NCBI GenBank assembly: GCA_037447655.1
Contig: JBBHKE010003486.1
Span: 8,617-27,989 of the forward strand
DNA length: 19,373 bases
Reading direction: 5' to 3'
Source of the DNA: Zygnema cylindricum
Taxonomy: Eukaryota; Streptophyta; Zygnematophyceae; Zygnematales; Zygnemataceae
Shown: positions 9,501-15,500 of the stretch, in pieces
How positions within the stretch are numbered: position 1 is the stretch's first letter
Layout: each line of letters starts with the position of its first letter
Notes under the pieces: model-generated
The model's input: the letters and a program-made list of their open reading frames with translations, nothing else
Databases searched by the model: none
Told to the model about the DNA's origin: nothing
Program-made: the position numbers and the translations under genes

Positions 9501-12500
9501 TTCTGGCTGTTTGTGTTGTGGCCCCAAAGCCCTCTCCCACCTTAAGAAAGATTGCCGACTATGGCACGTTCCTTGTGGAGCTTGTGTTATCTCTTTGGGC
9601 TTACTTATGGCTTCTTCTCATTGTTAAGGTGGGTTATTTGCTTCGAATTCGTTGTAGAAGTTTTTGTTTTGTTTTAAGGCGTGAAGAACAACAACTCGAT
9701 TAAAGTACATTTTTTATAACTAGGAGTTGGTGCTACTTTTAAGTCCATCTCGAAACAAATCATTGCAGTTTTTATGAGTTTTGAAGCTGGTATTCAGCTG
9801 TGAGAAGTCAGCACCCATCAGCAGTGTGATAAGTTTTATCTGATTTTTTTTTTGGTAACTTTGTTTCTTTATTTGTTCAATTTTTGTGAATTACTGGTAC
9901 AGCTGTATGGTCTGTCTCCATTATCACAGCTTTGCTTTTGATAAACTTGCAAGTTATTATATGTAAGCTTCGCCCTCTTGGTAAAATCGAGGTTTCAAAC
10001 ATTCTATTTCCTTTTTTTTGTCAACTTAATTCTGGCGAGCAATGGAAAAATTTCAACAAGCTGCTAGAGATAAAAAGGTCCCGGGCAATGAGCAAAACAG
10101 GTTATTTTTTTGTTAGCGCAGAAATGAAATTACTTGTTTATGATAAAGTGGAGAATATTAGATCGATTCAACCTTATTTTTTATCTTTTCAGGTGATTTC
10201 ACCGGACAGGATAACTATTTGGGAAGCTGCGGCAACTTTGGCACAATTTCCTCTCTTTGTTCTTTTGGCCTATGGTCAGGACCAAGGTTGGGCTTTTACT
10301 TGGCTCGGACAAATTCCTAATAATACTCGAAGTACTCTCGCACATTCTTCTTCTAACCAAAGCCTTAGTCAACTGGACTCTCCCAGGAGCCCGGATCCTC
10401 CAAGTACTCCTTCCTCTCCTTTTGTGTGAGATTTTATGCCTTGCATTGACTCTGGATTTGGGTCGTCTTGTTTTATGCCTGGGTTTGAGTCAAGTCTGGA
10501 TTTTGACTCCGGATTTTAACTTCGATACTCAAATTTGAACTGGGGTTGGGATAGGAGTTGGGACGGGATAATCGGATTGGGGACAGGATGGGGGCATCGC
10601 TTGGGGCCGGTATTGAGATTGAGATTGGGATTGCGATTGGGATTAGGATTGGGATTGGGATTGAGTTTGTGGTTGGATCGGACATTTCTGTTGTGATTGG
10701 GATCAGTAGTTTAGGAAATCGGGATAGGATGAGAGGGAGAGAGGGGGGGGGGGGGGGGGGGGGAAGTTGGGTGGGAGGGGGATGGGAGGACAGAAATGGA
10801 GGGAGAAAAAGACAGGAAGGAGGGAGGAGGAGGAGAGAGAGGATCGAGGAGGATCCGGAACTGGCTTGACAGTTAGGACACAGATATGGTCTGGTCAAGG
10901 GAGAAAAAGTTTGGTGTACTAAAATGAGAAAACACAAGAACGTTAATATGACTAAATGTTTTCTTTTGTTTAAAAGCTGCATACATATTTACTGTCGAAA
11001 AGCTGCGTACTTCATGATTATGAGGACGTTTTGGGTTAGAAAATAACTAACGAGTTTTGGGTCACAAAAAAGACAAATAGGATTTCTGTCAAGTGAAAGA
11101 TCTGTGGAATACGTGGCTCTTTGTACAACTTTGAAAAAGATACACACGTGCACATAAACAGGTAGAGTGAATATGTCACTGATGTAAATTTTACAAAGGT
11201 GTTTTTCAAGTGAACTAGATGGTCAACACTGGTCGGAATTGGGATCAATTCTATGATTCATTGTTTTGTAACAGGACAAGGAAGTTCGAAATTGATGATG
11301 GTTGTTTGAAACTTTGGCAGGATGCGGAACTCTCTCCACCAAAATTTGAAGTATCGAGCTCGGGCGGTAAAAATGGTGAGTTTGGGAGGAGGAGGAGCAC
11401 TCCAGCAGACACGCGATGATTTGGACCACAGAACTTGGGAGACGAGCGCTTCAAAATCAAGCCCACAGCATCGTAAACCCGTCTTGTACCTTATTGTTAT
11501 GTTTATAACATGAGAATCTTTTTTTGATTATGGGAAGGGGAAGGCTGATGGTTGCATGTCTAGTTCCGTCATTTTGATAAACTTTGTTGAAACAGTTTGT
11601 ATAATGAACCTTAGTATGCGAAGTTGAAAGTGATGTTTGCAAGCATTCTTTGTTATTCACATCGTCCTAGTTGCTGTTCCTCAGTCCTATGGGCCAAGGG
11701 AATTTAATGCAATTGACCTTTCTCAAGTTGTGGATGTTTTTGCCTTACGGGACTGTTGGAATTTTCTGTCTAAAAAAAATATGAAAAGTCTTTAGAGTAT
11801 ATTATTGCCGTTTGTTTCAAAGGCGACTTAGCTGGTATTCGGACACCAAGTTATGTGCTTGAAAAAACTTAGTTTTTAACATTAAACTTGTTTCTTTTTG
11901 AGGTATTTTGGATATTTTTGCAGCAAAACAGGAAACTCCATTGCATTGGTTCGTTAGAGCAAGATATGGCAACACCCAAGCAGAGGCAGGCCGAGAACTT
12001 GAGGAAAATCCGGACGCTCTGTCTTTCACGATGTATGTTGACATTTCTTAGCTTCCTTTCAGGATTGAAGTACAGGCTAAAACATGATTGATGATAACAT
12101 TTTCTACTTCTCGTGTCATTGCTAACTTTGCAACAGGTTTCATCATTTAAACTCTTGTCACGTCTGATGGAGCTTCATCCGAGAACACATAGACTGCCTG
12201 ACATGTCAATAAGCATTTGATTTTACGTTGGAAAGCCGGTTATTTGCTGGTAATATTGTTTATTAGTGCAGAACTGTATCAAAATACTTGATATAAGATC
12301 TGCTCTGCACGTTTGTGACAGTCAGGTTGATGACTAAGATCAGATCATCAAGAGAAGAACATTCACTTGCCCCTGGACCAATTTTTTTTTGTCCATTTTG
12401 ATGAAAGTTTGTGGAAGTATCGATCAATCATTTTTCATACCCTTCACATGTCAAAAACGGTCGTAGTTTTCTGATCTGCTCAAATTTAACTCTGAATATG

Positions 12501-15500
12501 CTGGAGCCTGGTCAGAGATTCTTTTAAAAAAAATAGTTAAAAATGTATCCATCCATTATTCATGCAAGAAACACTTCATTTCATTGCATAAAGTTTCTGT
12601 GACTTGTGTAAAACACTTCTCCCTCTTATTGAATCTGTTTGTCCCTTCTTTACATTGCAATTTTTCCAGCAGAAAACGATTTTGCAATAACAATGTAGGT
12701 CTATCGTAGGTTGTTTTGCAATCAACAAATACAAATCTTAATCGTCATTCACAAATTTTATATGGGAAATCCTTCTCAGTATCTTGAGGCATCTGCTTTC
12801 TGCCAGAACAAAACCATTTTGTGTTTTTTCTGTTTTTTGTGAACTTAAAAGCAAAGACGTCGAAGGATAACCAGTCAAGTAAAACTCGCAGCACTTGTTT
12901 CGAAAAGCCTTCTGATATTTTTTTTGTTTTTCTTTCTTGCTTTTCACAGACCAGGAGTGGAGGTCCTCATTGAGCCTCTTCAAGTCGAAGTCCTCTACCT
13001 CGACAATTCGGAAGTGCCTCCCAATGAATTTTTTTTAGGTCAACTGAGAATTGATTTGTCGGAACTTGTTGTGGGAGAACGGAAAACTGTATGGATGGAG
13101 CTCATGGGCAAGGATGGAAAACTGGTGGAAAGGGGCCTTGTGAATGTTTCCTTGGAGCTTGTGAACGAAAACAGTTCTCCTCCCTTCCTTCTTTGGGTTG
13201 AGGTAGCTTCAGGTGGAGAAGGAGCTCGAGGAGGTAAGGAGATTGCCTTTTCACTCCTGCCACATGATTATGGGCGTCTAGGAATCTTAAATCTGGTCAT
13301 AATGTGGGTGTGGGTTTTGTCCTTTGAGGCTTCTCAAAGTTCAGTGTGTCTTAGAGACCATTAATCATTGTGGATCACTGCATTCTTGTCCACACTTCGG
13401 GGATTTTCTTGTGGTCCACGCTTTAAATGACCTGCTTTTAATAGTCGGCTTGTTAAAGACAAAAGAAATAGTTTAAAATCTAGAGGAAGCTACCAAACAA
13501 TAACCTTTTTGCCTTACAATGGGTGATTGTCGCAGAATCACATTTTATGGGGTCACTTCATGAGCTTCTTCCCACAGTTCGGCAACAAGTGGTGACTCGG
13601 TCAGCTCAGAGACAAAGGACCTTGGGAAGATTGAAAAAGCAGTGGGCTCTTCAGCTGTATGATGCAATGACGGTGAGTTCCGTTGTTTTTGCTTTTTTTT
13701 TTTCATTTTCGATCCTTCAAGTTAGTCCTTGAATGTGGTGGAAAATGCCGGTTTTAGTGATGTGTCTCTCTGTTCGGTGTTGGAAATCCTCTCTTTATTT
13801 TTGACCTTGAAAGGTTGTAGTTATTCTTGTGACTTTCTTTGTTAATCGGTTTGCAAGTTGGGTCTGTCATGATGCGACAGACCACAGTTCAAATGTGCAA
13901 AAACAATTGGAAACGCTAAATGTGGTAACCCCGTACTCTATGTGTATTATACCGTATAATACGCATTGGTATGGCTGACCGAACATAGCGTTTCCGATTG
14001 GTTTTTCACATTTGATCTATACTCCCAACCCTTAAGTTCCACTGATTAGTACCCTTGCTCTGGGGCATATATTCTATTCGTTGAGGCAAGTAGATGCAAG
14101 GTTGTGTTGTAGGAATTTATGTTTCACTTGAACAACCTTTTACTTAGTTCTCTCTTAGCAGAACATTCCATAGTTCAAATATGTGAAAACAATTGGAGAC
14201 ACTATGCATGGCATAACCGGTACTATATGCGTAGTATATGATTTTTCCGAGTATAATGCACGTGTAGTACGGAGAAACCACATGTAGCGGTTCCGATTGT
14301 TTTGGCACATTTGAACATTCGAACATTCATTTCTTCAGCAGTAAGGAAGTCAATGTCGTGATGCTTATCCTATTGCAATGATCTCTTTTTGATGGTTAAT
14401 TCTTTGTCCATGTTCTAGCATGTATGCGAAACGTAGTAAATGCTACAATTCGTATTATTTCATTAGCAAACAGCTCAACTCATTTGTACGAGTTGATGGG
14501 ATTCATCACTGAGCCAATTCCAGCTGTCCAATGCAAACTGTAAAAATAGGCTAAGTCCGCAAAGTCTCTCTCTCACAGCTCTCAGTATAGAGCTACTGAA
14601 GTTTACAAATGAACAAGAAAAATTAAGTTAATTGACCTGTGTGCAGGCAGGAGCGAGGGAGGACGAAGAACCTGATGAAGATCCTTCGGCCCTCAATCTT
14701 GTCCTCCACTTTTGTGCCTTTTATTGGAAACTGTTGTTTGCCTTCATCCCACCTCCATCCCTATGGGGCGGCTGGCCGGCCTTCATCACATGTGCGATTA
14801 AACCATGTATTCTTGTCAATGACTTGCTCATGTATAGATGTTCCATAATAAAGGAAAGGGTGGTATTTGCTCATCTATAAATGTTCCATAATAAAGGAAA
14901 AGGTAGTATTTGCTCATGTATAGATATTCCAACAAAGGAAAAGGCCGTATTTGCTCATGTATGGATGTTCCATAGTTAAGGACATGGTAGTGATTGCTCA
15001 TGTATAAATGTTCGATAAGAAAGGGAAATGTAGATGTTCCATAATAAAGGAAAGTTAGTGTTTGCCGATGTATAGAATGCTCATGCATAAATGTTCTATA
15101 ATAATGGAAAAGATAATATTTGGTTATGTATAGATGTTCCATAATGAAGGAAAAGGTAGGATTTGCTCGTGTATGGATGTTCCATAATAAAGGAAAAGGT
15201 GGATGTTCCATACCAAAGGAAAAGGTAGCATTTGCTCTCTTACAGATGCTCCATAAAAAAGGAAAAGGTAGTATGGATGTTCCATAATAAAGGAAAAGGT
15301 AGTATCTGCTGATTATGATTGTTCTATGATAAAGGGAAAGGTAGTATTTGCTCATGTATAGATGCTCCATAATAAAGGAAAAGGCAGTATTTGCTGTTGT
15401 ATGATAAAGGAAAACGTAGTAATTGTTCATTTATAGATGTTTCATAATAAAGTGAAAGGTAGTATTTGCTCACGTATAGATGTTCCATAATAAAGGAAAC

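Larger units (their letters stand above)
13673..14646 (+). other. Intron 9 (974 bases) with two MITE copies
   Basis: This intron holds MITE copies at 13883-14021 and 14169-14320. The remainder is AT-rich unique sequence with no further exon, and TGTGTGCAG at its end gives the acceptor. Confidence 0.65.

Noticed and set aside
9932-10192. Open frame running in phase into exon 5 from intron 4
   Set aside because: The exon 4 to exon 5 join aligns without a gap to NCX, so an 87-codon insertion here would break a membrane helix region.
10605-10670. GGGATT units as an interstitial telomere
   Set aside because: The units are degenerate and do not match the usual TTTAGGG or TTAGGG register, and they lie inside an intron with other purine-rich repeats.
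10473-10982. 169-residue minus-strand frame rich in Pro, Ile and Ser
   Set aside because: It is produced by the complement of the GGGATT and poly-G tract, with periodic low-complexity sequence.
12950-13050. Calx-beta domain in exon 8 (L-x-V-E-V-x-x-x-D followed by FFLGQL)
   Set aside because: The strand resembles the Calx-beta end pattern, but the following I-x-L-S-E-L, W-x-x-L and R-G-x-V-x-V-x-L-E-L order fits C2 better. It remains the main alternative.
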